From contig CAMARB010000010.1 in the NCBI GenBank assembly GCA_945860355.1, forward strand, positions 1-42,059: a stretch of 42,059 nt of DNA. Reading direction: 5' to 3'. This stretch comes from Chthoniobacter flavus (GTDB lineage Bacteria > Verrucomicrobiota > Verrucomicrobiia > Chthoniobacterales > Chthoniobacteraceae). The translations under genes and the position numbers were made by a program. Of this stretch, positions 35,161 to 42,059 are shown in pieces. Under the pieces are notes generated by a model, which did not search any database, was not told where the DNA came from, and was given only the letters and a program-made list of their open reading frames with translations. Positions within the stretch are counted from its first letter, which is position 1, and the number at the start of each line of letters is the position of its first letter.

Positions 35161-36348
35161 ATGACGCGCCGATCCCCCCTCGCCATGCTTACCGCCGCTT
35201 TTTTGCCGCTGACCGGGTTTTGCGCGGAGCAAGTCGCCCCTCCCCCCGACAACCTGACCCGGGCGTGGAAACTCCCGGTTTTCTACACCAAACACACCGC
35301 CGTGGAGGGTTTGCCTGTGCTGGGCTCGGCCAAAGTGTCGGATTACGCCCTGCTTGAGGCCGCCCATCTCATCCGCCAGATGATCGGGGGACGCACGGAG
35401 ATTCTCCGTGCCATGGCGCGAAACCGGGTGCGTTTTGTGGTGATGGCGCCCTCGGAAATGACCACGGACGTTCCCGAACACAGCGACCTGACGCCAAAGG
35501 CCTACTGGGACCGACGCGCCCGCGGACTGGGGGCAACCTCAGCGCGTCCCGCTGTGAGTTGCGGAGAGGAAAACCTCCTGGAACTGCCCGGAGATCCCTA
35601 CGCGACGGAAAACATTCTCATCCACGAATTCGCCCATGCAATTCACGAAATGGGTCTGCGCGTCGTGGACTCCGGGTTCGACAGGCGGCTTCAGGAGGCC
35701 TATCGGAACGCCCAGTCAAAGGGGCTCTGGAAGGGCACTTACGCCATGGAAAACCCGGCGGAATACTGGGCTGAGGCAACCCAGTCCTGGTTCAACTGCA
35801 ACCGGGTGAACGACAGGGAGCACGGCCCAATCGGCACCCGGGAGGAGCTCATGCGTTATGACCCGGAAGTTGCAAAGCTTCTCGCGAAAGTGTTCGGAGA
35901 CGGCCCGTGGCGTTACTCCAAGCCATCCACACGCCCCCCGGGAGAGCGAGTCCATTTGGCCGGGTTCGATCCCAGCAAAGCCGGCCGGTTTCAATGGCCA
36001 GAACCCGCCCCATCAAACCGCACCGCCGCGACTCCGCTTTTGCTGGTGCGGGCGGGTAAAACACCGGCCGCATCCCCCCGCAGCGCGGCCCGGGCGACGA
36101 GTGTGGAGTTCGTCAACAAACGTCAAGCGCCCCTCTCGATCGCGTGGCTGGATTTCAAAGGCACCCCACAGCACTACGCGGAAGTTCGCCCTGGGGGGAC
36201 CCATCTCCAAAGCACCCATCCGGGCCACGTGTGGGTGGTGTCCGAGGGCGGAACCATTCTGGGCCAAGTAGTGGCATCGGACCGACCGGGCCGGGTGGAA
36301 ATCGGGGCCGGAGTCGATGCGGCGGGAGTGCCGAAGTCCGCACCGTAG
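35161..36348 (+). CDS. Secreted zincin-like protein (HEXXH motif)
   Basis: The 395-residue product starts at ATG 35161 with a signal peptide (RRSPLAMLTAAFLPLTGFCA, residues 3-22). The motif ENILIHEFAHAIHEMG places HEFAH at residues 155-159, the zinc-binding and catalytic core of metallopeptidases. Downstream, NPAEYWAEATQSWFNCNRVN supplies a glutamate in the place of the third ligand of gluzincins, and the arrangement recalls the anthrax lethal-factor-like fold. The C-terminal 110 residues (VEFVNKRQAPLSIAWLDFKG, GHVWVV) look like a VHL-type beta domain. A secreted peptidase is likely; substrate unknown. The gene stands alone. Confidence 0.75.
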   Translation: MTRRSPLAMLTAAFLPLTGFCAEQVAPPPDNLTRAWKLPVFYTKHTAVEGLPVLGSAKVSDYALLEAAHLIRQMIGGRTEILRAMARNRVRFVVMAPSEMTTDVPEHSDLTPKAYWDRRARGLGATSARPAVSCGEENLLELPGDPYATENILIHEFAHAIHEMGLRVVDSGFDRRLQEAYRNAQSKGLWKGTYAMENPAEYWAEATQSWFNCNRVNDREHGPIGTREELMRYDPEVAKLLAKVFGDGPWRYSKPSTRPPGERVHLAGFDPSKAGRFQWPEPAPSNRTAATPLLLVRAGKTPAASPRSAARATSVEFVNKRQAPLSIAWLDFKGTPQHYAEVRPGGTHLQSTHPGHVWVVSEGGTILGQVVASDRPGRVEIGAGVDAAGVPKSAP

Positions 36349-36484
36349 GCGCACGGAGAGATGCGCGAGGATCACGGAGGGCCGCACGCGGCTTTCGTTG
36401 GGAATACGATGCGTCCAGGCGACCGGGTTCCCGAGGAGTCCCCACCCGACCGTTCCCGCGACACGGACACCCTCCACGCCTCGA

Positions 36485-37171
36485 TCATTTCCCGGGTCCA
36501 CCGGCTGGACCGCGCTCCGCGCCGCCATTGCAGAGCGCGATGATTTCGCGGCGGGTGCGGACATGGAGTTTCTCGTAAATGCGCTGCACGTAAGTGCCGA
36601 CTGTGGGGGGCTTGATACCGAGCTCTGCGGCGATCTCTTTGTAAGAAAGCCCCGCGACCAGGAACTCCAGCACCTGATTTTCGCGCGGGCCGAGCCCCGC
36701 ACCCTCCACAGCGGCGCCCGATGCGGGAGCCGCCGCCGGGCGGTGGAAAAACTCGATGACCTGCCGCGCGATGGTGCGGCTCATGGGCACGCCCCCCGCC
36801 CGGACTTCGCGGATGGCCTCCAGCAGCCTCCCCGGCATCACCGGTTTCACCAGATAACCGTGGGCGCCGGCGGCAAGGGCGCGAAAGATGGTCTCGGTGT
36901 CCTGATAAACCGTCAGCATGAGGATCTGGGTTCCCGGGAGCTGCGGGGCGATTTGCGCGACACACTCCACGCCGCCGATGTCGGGGAGATTGATGTCCAT
37001 CAGGATCACATCGGGCTTGAGCGCCGGCAACGCGGCGAGCGCGGCTTCGCCGGAGGAAAAGACGCCCAAGGAACGGCAATCGTCCGCGCTGTCGAGCACC
37101 TCGGCCAGGGTCCGGCGGAGCCGGGCATCGTCTTCGACCACTGCGACCTGGATGGTGGAGCTGGATTCCAT
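36485..37171 (-). CDS. NarL/LuxR-type response regulator
   Basis: A two-component DNA-binding regulator of 228 residues. The receiver domain (8-125) has the acidic pair EDD (13-15), the phospho-acceptor D59 in VILMDINLPDIGG, the switch Thr in MLTVYQ and the conserved Lys in YLVKPV. The C-terminal LuxR-type helix-turn-helix reads LGPRENQVLEFLVAGLSYKE then IAAELGIKPPTVGTYVQRIY. It follows the histidine kinase by 12 bases, so they form one operon and very likely a cognate pair. Targets are unknown; the divergent or adjacent secreted-hydrolase genes are candidates. Confidence 0.93.
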   Translation of the reverse strand: MESSSTIQVAVVEDDARLRRTLAEVLDSADDCRSLGVFSSGEAALAALPALKPDVILMDINLPDIGGVECVAQIAPQLPGTQILMLTVYQDTETIFRALAAGAHGYLVKPVMPGRLLEAIREVRAGGVPMSRTIARQVIEFFHRPAAAPASGAAVEGAGLGPRENQVLEFLVAGLSYKEIAAELGIKPPTVGTYVQRIYEKLHVRTRREIIALCNGGAERGPAGGPGK

Positions 37172-37183
37172 GGCGGGTGGTGT

Positions 37184-38878
37184 CTATCCCGGCAACGGCA
37201 CGACGAACTCCGCTCGCGTTCCCGCGCCGGGTCGGCTGGTGAGCCTGAATTCCCCCCCGGCCAAATCCATGCGTCGGCGCATCGTGTCGAGGCCTTCATG
37301 CGTCCCCAAGGCGCCCGGGTTCTCCGGCGCGAAGCCGCGGCCGTTGTCCTCCACGGTGACGCGCAGCGAGGCGCCATCGATCTGAATGCCGAGCCGCACG
37401 AGATCGGCGCACGCGTGTTTGGCGGCGTTGTTCAACGCCTCGCGCACCGCCAAAAAGACCGAGTGCCGGATTTTTCCTGGCAGTTCGGTCGCGGGCAGCC
37501 CGCGAGGAATGTCGAAGCGCACGCGCTGGCCGGCGGCGTCAAGGAACTGCTCGGCGGTTTGGGCGACATAGTTGGCGAAACATTGCACGGTGTCGTTGGC
37601 GGGATTGAGCGCCCAGACGATCTCATCCACACCGCGCGTGAGTTCGACCGCGGACTGGCAGATCCGCTCGATCCGGCGCTGGGTGTCGGCGGTGGGGCCG
37701 CGCGCTAGATCGCGCCGCACCCAGTCACCCTGCATGGCGATCTCGCTGAGACCGGCGCCGATGTCGTCGTGCAAATCCCGGGCGATTCGCGCCCGCTCGC
37801 GTTCGAGCGCCCGTTCGGATTCGAGCGCAGCGAGCCGCTTCCGCATCCGGCGGCGGATCAGAATCTGGTGCCCCCCGAATCCCGCGGCGGCAACGCTGGC
37901 GAGCAGGATCGACCAATACTCGGGCCGACGGTGCCATGGCGCCACCACGACCACGGGGAGCGAGACCTCCAGGCCGGTCAGCTCGCCGTTCGGCCTCGCG
38001 GCGGCCACCCGGAACCAGTACCGGCCAGGATTCATCCGCCCGTATTCCGCATGGCCGGGTCCGCATCTTCCGATGCTATGCGCGGTTTCCCACTCCAGAG
38101 TGAGCAGATCCCCGGGGGAGACGTTGATGTCTTGGTGAGGCATCCGCGACCAGTTTGCGAAATGCAAAGGATCGTCGTCGTCGAGCACGAGGACCGGGTG
38201 AGGGGCGGGGACAGGACGGATGGCAAGCCGGGCCAGCTCGGGCCGTGAGCTGGCGTCGCGCCTCCAGTTGGCGGGGCTCCCCATGGGGTCCGACAAGTTG
38301 CTCCCGCCGGTGATGCGCAGGTCCAAAACGCGGGGCGTTTCGGCTCCCGCCGATTCAAGAAGCACTCGCAAGGGGTCGATGGCGATCTGACAGATGCCGG
38401 ACTCGCCGCCGTGCGAGAGGAAGTAAATGTGGGCTTTCGCCGCACGAGGCGGGACTTTGACACGCTCGCGACGGAGGTAAAAATCGGAGGCTTCCACCGT
38501 GCCCCGCCATCCGGGCGACTCCCCCTGCATCGGAAACTCGGTGCCGCCGACGCTTCGGGATTCGGCATCCTGAAACTGCACCGCAACACGCATCTGCATC
38601 GGCAGGTCGCGCCAGGTTTCATCGGAACCCTCCAGCTTGTAGCGGAGGCGGAGCGAGGGCGCGCCCTGCGGGTTGCTCTCGGTGAAGTGGAATGAAACGG
38701 AACGCGAGGAGGCCGAGAGCCTCAGGTGCTGGGTCTGGGAGGCGGAATAAGCGGAGCTCGCGCGCAAGCCGAGGGGCTGGTTGTCCACGAGAACCTCGGT
38801 GATGCGCACGTCGGCGGGAGCGGTCATGGTGAGAAAACACAACACCAAGCCCGCCAGCCGCGATTGAACGCTCGACAC
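37184..38878 (-). CDS. Membrane sensor histidine kinase (HisKA_3/NarX type)
   Basis: I choose the GTG at 38876-38878 because it begins a clean signal peptide (SSVQSRLAGLVLCFLTMTAP); the ATG 34 codons upstream would add an unlikely leader. The 564-residue protein has a periplasmic region of about 300 residues with RLRYKLEGSDETWRDLP and YWFRVAAARPNGELTGLEVS, a Y_Y_Y-like sensor fold, here without the beta-propeller that normally precedes it. One membrane helix follows (EYWSILLASVAAAGFGGHQI). The kinase core has the H box ERARIARDLHDDIGAGLSEI, the N box REALNNAAKH and G box EDNGRGF. Partner of the response regulator downstream. Confidence 0.88.
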   Translation of the reverse strand: MSSVQSRLAGLVLCFLTMTAPADVRITEVLVDNQPLGLRASSAYSASQTQHLRLSASSRSVSFHFTESNPQGAPSLRLRYKLEGSDETWRDLPMQMRVAVQFQDAESRSVGGTEFPMQGESPGWRGTVEASDFYLRRERVKVPPRAAKAHIYFLSHGGESGICQIAIDPLRVLLESAGAETPRVLDLRITGGSNLSDPMGSPANWRRDASSRPELARLAIRPVPAPHPVLVLDDDDPLHFANWSRMPHQDINVSPGDLLTLEWETAHSIGRCGPGHAEYGRMNPGRYWFRVAAARPNGELTGLEVSLPVVVVAPWHRRPEYWSILLASVAAAGFGGHQILIRRRMRKRLAALESERALERERARIARDLHDDIGAGLSEIAMQGDWVRRDLARGPTADTQRRIERICQSAVELTRGVDEIVWALNPANDTVQCFANYVAQTAEQFLDAAGQRVRFDIPRGLPATELPGKIRHSVFLAVREALNNAAKHACADLVRLGIQIDGASLRVTVEDNGRGFAPENPGALGTHEGLDTMRRRMDLAGGEFRLTSRPGAGTRAEFVVPLPG

Positions 38879-39089
38879 CGGGATGAATTCCGCGCGGGTG
38901 CGGTTTGACTTTTCCGTGATGGCTTTAGGCGCTGCGGGCGCGCCGAAAGCGTAGCCGGGCCAAGCTTCGGGGAACAACACAAAGGCCCGGGGAGGCTGTC
39001 GTTTTCTTTATGACATTACAGTGGGGGAACTCTGCGCCAGGCTCCGCAGCGTCCGAAGGCACCCGACGGAACACCCCGAAGAACCCTCT

Positions 39090-40019
39090 ATGAAACGCAC
39101 TCCCCTCTTTTCTCTCCTGAGCCTGTGCCTCGCAACGGCCAGCGCACTGGATTACCCTTGCATCACAGCCGAGCCGCAGAAGACGGGCTGGCCGCTCACG
39201 GACGAGGAACGCGCCTACGTCCTGAAACCAGAATTTGAGCGCCGCCCGGGATCAGAGCAGGCAAAACATCAGCCCACGCTGTGGCCCGTGGTCCCGAGCG
39301 CGGGCAGCTGGGGCGGAACCTCATGGATCGACACGCATTCGAGACTCGTGGAATACGTCAAAGCCAACGCGGGCCCCGTGGACGTGCTGCTTGTTGGCGA
39401 CAGCATCACGCAGCAATGGGGCAGCCCGCTCGATTCAGGCGAGCTCAACGAGGCGTGGAAGAAACACTTTGGCGGATACAAGACCATCAACATCGGCATC
39501 GGCGGCGACAAGGCGCAGAATGTCCTCTGGAGGCTCGACCATGGGGGCGTCGAGGGGTTGCAGCCCAGGGTGGTCGTCGTGATGATCGGCAACAACAACA
39601 TGTTCTTCGCCCCCGAGACCGGCGTGGAGGCGGCCGCGAAGGGCGCGCAGCTGGTGGTGGCCAATGTGCGGGAGAAGTTCCCGCTCGCCGAGGTCATCGC
39701 GGCCAAAATCCTGCCCTGCCATGCTCCAGGCAACTTGTTCTATGAGAACATCAAAAGGACCAACGCCGCCCTCGACGCACTGAGCCTCGGCGCCGACTCG
39801 CATGTGCATGTGCTCGACCTCTGGCGCGACTTCTTGAACGCCGACGGCACGCTCATTCAGAAGCTCTTTAAGCCGGACAACATCCACCTTTCGCCGGAGG
39901 GCTACGGACTGTACTCGGAGCGTCTCAAGCCCCTGCTCGGGCGGCTCCTTGGGCCGGTGGGACTGGGCGGCGACGTCGTCATCCCCGCGAGAAAAGACAA
40001 TCGACGTTTTCCTCTGTGA
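39090..40019 (+). CDS. Secreted SGNH/GDSL hydrolase
   Basis: The 309-residue product starts at ATG 39090 with a signal peptide (KRTPLFSLLSLCLATASA, residues 2-19). SGNH blocks are clear: Ser in VDVLLVGDSITQQWG, Gly in NIGIGGDKAQNVLWRL, Asn in VVVMIGNNNM, and Asp/His in PDNIHLSPEGY. The pattern is close to platelet-activating-factor acetylhydrolase IB-type and carbohydrate esterases that remove acetyl groups from glycans. It is transcribed away from the histidine kinase gene with 211 bases between. An ester substrate on extracellular polysaccharide is my inference. Confidence 0.9.
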   Translation: MKRTPLFSLLSLCLATASALDYPCITAEPQKTGWPLTDEERAYVLKPEFERRPGSEQAKHQPTLWPVVPSAGSWGGTSWIDTHSRLVEYVKANAGPVDVLLVGDSITQQWGSPLDSGELNEAWKKHFGGYKTINIGIGGDKAQNVLWRLDHGGVEGLQPRVVVVMIGNNNMFFAPETGVEAAAKGAQLVVANVREKFPLAEVIAAKILPCHAPGNLFYENIKRTNAALDALSLGADSHVHVLDLWRDFLNADGTLIQKLFKPDNIHLSPEGYGLYSERLKPLLGRLLGPVGLGGDVVIPARKDNRRFPL

Positions 40020-40607
40020 CCGGGGCGATGGGTCGTTTTTTTGGGCGAGCGGATTCGCCCACTCTTGGCGCCGCGCGTTCGCGTGAACTCACGGAATCTT
40101 TGAGCTCCTTGCGTTCCTTGCGGTGAAGATTGAGGACGGCTCGGCCACCTGAGGCTCCGAGCCCATGGCACTCGCACGGTTTTTTCGTAAACGCAAAGAT
40201 CTCAAAGTTCGCAGAGAGGATTTCACCTCTGCGTTCCTCTGCGTTCCTCTGCGGTTTCCCTTCCCCTCTCCGAACCCGGCACCGTGAACAACCTCAAAGA
40301 TCTCAAAGAACCCAAACAAGCAGGTTGGAACTTCGGCTTTCGGGCTTCATTCAGTGCCATTCCCGGTAGCCCCCACAGGAACGGCCACCGGCCGGCGCGG
40401 CGCTCTCGGGGGCTCCACGACGCCCCGCCTGCAATGCGGGCGGGGCTCGTCCACCGGCTTGCCGTGTCCCTCTTGATCGCGCGGATGGAATCCAAAAACG
40501 CCCCGCTGCCTTCCTCGTGCCTCCGCCCGGCGAAGCCATCCAACGGGCCACGAACCGGGGCGCGCACGGCCATGCAACTTTTCGCGATGCGAGGTGTTTC
40601 TGGAGGA
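40020..40607. other. Repeat-rich spacer between SGNH hydrolase and sulfatase genes
   Basis: No intact gene. It contains modular short repeats (40093-40310), a perfect 7-bp hairpin (CCCCGCC/GGCGGGG, 40423-40445), and a 14-base word TGGAACTTCGGCTT (40326-40339) shared with 21518-21531. The last 160 bases are upstream sequence of the sulfatase and show no clear promoter. Confidence 0.5.
40093..40310. repeat. Modular short repeats in both orientations
   Basis: Four units built from the words CTTTGAGATCTTTG, CCTTGCGTT and CTCTGCG follow each other: forward at 40093-40127, inverted at 40187-40229, forward (CCTCTGCGTT twice, then CCTCTGCGG) at 40229-40256, and inverted at 40287-40312. CGCAGAG and CTCTGCG at 40211-40237 form a perfect 7-bp stem. 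Open frames across them are artefacts of the repeat. Confidence 0.6.
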
Positions 40608-42059
40608 ATGAATTGCTTCCGTCCGTGCCTGGCCTGGGTTGTCTGGGGACTCCTCTCACTGGTGCTCCGCGCTGCGGAGCCGATCCCGTCGGCAGCCGAC
40701 CGGCCGAATATTCTGTGGCTGGTGAGCGAGGATCACAGTTACCCGCACGCGGGGTTTGCCGGGGATCCCCTGGCCCGGACACCCCACATCGACAGACTGG
40801 CCAGGGAGGGTGTCGTGTTCGACCGGTGCTTTACCCAGCCCGTGTGCGCGCCCTCGCGGTTTGCGATCATCAGCGGAATGCATGCGGTCTCGTGCGGGCC
40901 GGCCGAGCACATGCGGGCCCAGGGGAACATTCCGGATTGGCTGGCGGCTTTTCCAAGACGGCTGAAAGAAGCGGGCTATTACACGAGCAACAACGCCAAG
41001 ACCGACTACAACGCGCCGCTAACCTCGGCGGGCGCGTGGGATCAGTCCAGCCCAGCCGCCCACTACAAAAACCGATCCTCGGCGCGGCAGCCGTTTTTCA
41101 GCGTGTTCAATCACGGGGTGTGCCACGAGAGCGGTTTGTTTCCCGTGGAGGATCCCAAACGCGGGTTTGAGCCGACGGATCCCGCCCGGGTGCGGCTGCC
41201 GAGTTATCTGCCGGACACACCCGAGATTCGGAAGGATTGGGCGCGGCGTTACGATTGCCTAACGCTGATGGACGAGCAGATCGGGGCGAAGCTCAAGGAG
41301 CTGGAGGACGCGGGCCAGTCGGAAAACACGATCGTGTTTTTTTACGGGGACAACGGCGGGATTCTCCCGAGAAGCAAACGCTTCCTGCAGCAGTCGGGCA
41401 CCCACGTGCCCTTGGTCGTCTATTTCCCGCCCAAATGGCGGCATCTGGCCCCCGCCCCCCCCGGCGCCCGGGTGTCGGACCCGGTGTCTTTTGTGGATCT
41501 GGCACCGACGGTTCTTTCCCTGGCGGGCTTGCCCAAACCCGCCCACTATCAGGGGCGTGCGTTTGCGGGGAGGACGCCGGAGCCGGCCCGCGAGTTTGTC
41601 TTTTGCACGCGGGACCGCATGGACGAGCGGTACGACATGATGCGGTCCGTGATGGACAGGCGCTGGCTCTATATTCGGAATTTCCGACCCGACCTGCCCT
41701 ATGTGCAGCCCCTGGCCTACATGTTCAAGGCGCGGGGCTACCAGTCCTGGGCAGAATGGGCGCGGGAGGAGCGCCTCACCCCGGCGACCGCGATGTTTTG
41801 GGGAGAGAAACCCCCGGAGGAGCTCTACGACATGGAGAACGACCCGGACAACGTTCGGAACCTCGCGGGCGATCCTTCACAGAAAAAGCTCCTGGATCGG
41901 ATGCGAGAAGCGCTCCGCCGACACACGCTGGAGGTGGTGGACAACGGGCTCATTCCCGAAGGCTCGCCCTTGGAGGGATACGAGGCGTCGCGGCGTCCGG
42001 GAGCGTTCCCGGTGGAACGTGCCTTTGAGATGGCCTGCATGGCGTCCGAGCGGGATCCG
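40608..42059 (+). CDS. Secreted sulfatase, Cys-type (3' end cut by window edge)
   Basis: The frame is open to the last base, giving 484 residues so far. I use ATG 40608; ATGs at 40587 and 40572 are in frame too. The signal peptide is CLAWVVWGLLSLVL then RAA. The N-terminal metal site reads RPNILWLVSEDHS (SED where many sulfatases have ADD). The active-site motif is CAPSR (in QPVCAPSRFAIISGMHAVSC), where Cys must be converted to formylglycine. A second metal site is NTIVFFYGDNGG, and GTHVPLVVYFP follows. These features fit the S1 family, near heparan N-sulfatase-like groups. It probably removes sulfate from external polysaccharides. No maturation gene is intact in the window. Confidence 0.92.
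   Translation, partial: MNCFRPCLAWVVWGLLSLVLRAAEPIPSAADRPNILWLVSEDHSYPHAGFAGDPLARTPHIDRLAREGVVFDRCFTQPVCAPSRFAIISGMHAVSCGPAEHMRAQGNIPDWLAAFPRRLKEAGYYTSNNAKTDYNAPLTSAGAWDQSSPAAHYKNRSSARQPFFSVFNHGVCHESGLFPVEDPKRGFEPTDPARVRLPSYLPDTPEIRKDWARRYDCLTLMDEQIGAKLKELEDAGQSENTIVFFYGDNGGILPRSKRFLQQSGTHVPLVVYFPPKWRHLAPAPPGARVSDPVSFVDLAPTVLSLAGLPKPAHYQGRAFAGRTPEPAREFVFCTRDRMDERYDMMRSVMDRRWLYIRNFRPDLPYVQPLAYMFKARGYQSWAEWAREERLTPATAMFWGEKPPEELYDMENDPDNVRNLAGDPSQKKLLDRMREALRRHTLEVVDNGLIPEGSPLEGYEASRRPGAFPVERAFEMACMASERDP

Noticed and set aside
36317-37708. 463-codon plus-strand frame antisense to the two-component genes
   Set aside because: Receiver, helix-turn-helix and kinase motifs lie on the minus strand.
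40193-40240. Possible CRISPR-like repetition
   Set aside because: Units are short, degenerate and in mixed orientation, without regular spacers; no cas genes in the window.
40517-41170. 217-codon frame at the start of the sulfatase region
   Set aside because: Out of frame with the sulfatase, whose CAPSR and metal-site motifs are in the frame open to the window end.

Overview
The window looks like a high-GC genome segment from the phylum Verrucomicrobiota. The evidence is the combination of a four-gene 'Verru_Chthon' pseudopilin cassette, large secreted planctomycete/verrucomicrobial cytochrome-type proteins (DUF1549/DUF1553, DUF1592, DUF1552), small ECF sigma factors paired with FecR/LamG membrane proteins, and a Cys-type sulfatase. 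Shine-Dalgarno sequences are scarce and several genes use GTG or TTG starts.

Layout. (1) 1-3.7 kb, minus strand: the conserved translation/secretion operon tRNA-Thr, tuf, tRNA-Trp, secE, nusG, rplK, rplA (rplA cut by the window edge), with a good sigma70-type promoter at 3662-3689. (2) 3.8-8.7 kb, housekeeping genes: a YmdB-family phosphodiesterase, a secreted cell-wall amidase, uracil phosphoribosyltransferase, a glycine-rich RRM protein with a clear terminator, a glutaredoxin and an unknown membrane protein. (3) 8.8-20.8 kb: a DUF1549/DUF1553 protein whose signal peptide lies in a different frame, a DUF1460 amidase-like protein, then two divergent ECF sigma modules. The left one is sigma plus a FecR-LamG membrane protein. 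The right one is sigma plus an anti-sigma-like membrane protein, followed by secreted DUF1592 and DUF1552 proteins. (4) 20.8-22.4 kb: a gene desert full of decayed pieces (DUF1501 C-terminus, a rearranged sbcC-like fragment) and a strongly folded palindromic element. (5) 22.4-28.7 kb: Verru_Chthon cassette A-D-B-C, with A frameshifted. (6) 28.9-29.2 kb: a remnant of a formylglycine-generating-enzyme domain. (7) 29.3-35.0 kb: sbcD-sbcC DNA-end nuclease and a four-helix-bundle protein. (8) 35.2-38.9 kb: a secreted HEXXH protein and a histidine kinase/NarL-type regulator pair. (9) 39.1-42.1 kb: a secreted SGNH hydrolase, a repeat-rich spacer and the start of a sulfatase.

How the genes fit together. 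Regions 3, 5, 8 and 9 are mostly exported or surface proteins, consistent with a bacterium that processes external, possibly sulfated, polymers. The right ECF module is a tight sigma/anti-sigma/DUF1592/DUF1552 series and probably one regulon. Cassette A-D-B-C resembles in composition the minor pseudopilins GspK-H-I-J that form the tip of type II secretion pseudopili; this is my inference. No CRISPR array, phage, insertion sequence or rRNA was seen. At least two genes carry single-base homopolymer indels, which are either sequencing errors or recent inactivations.
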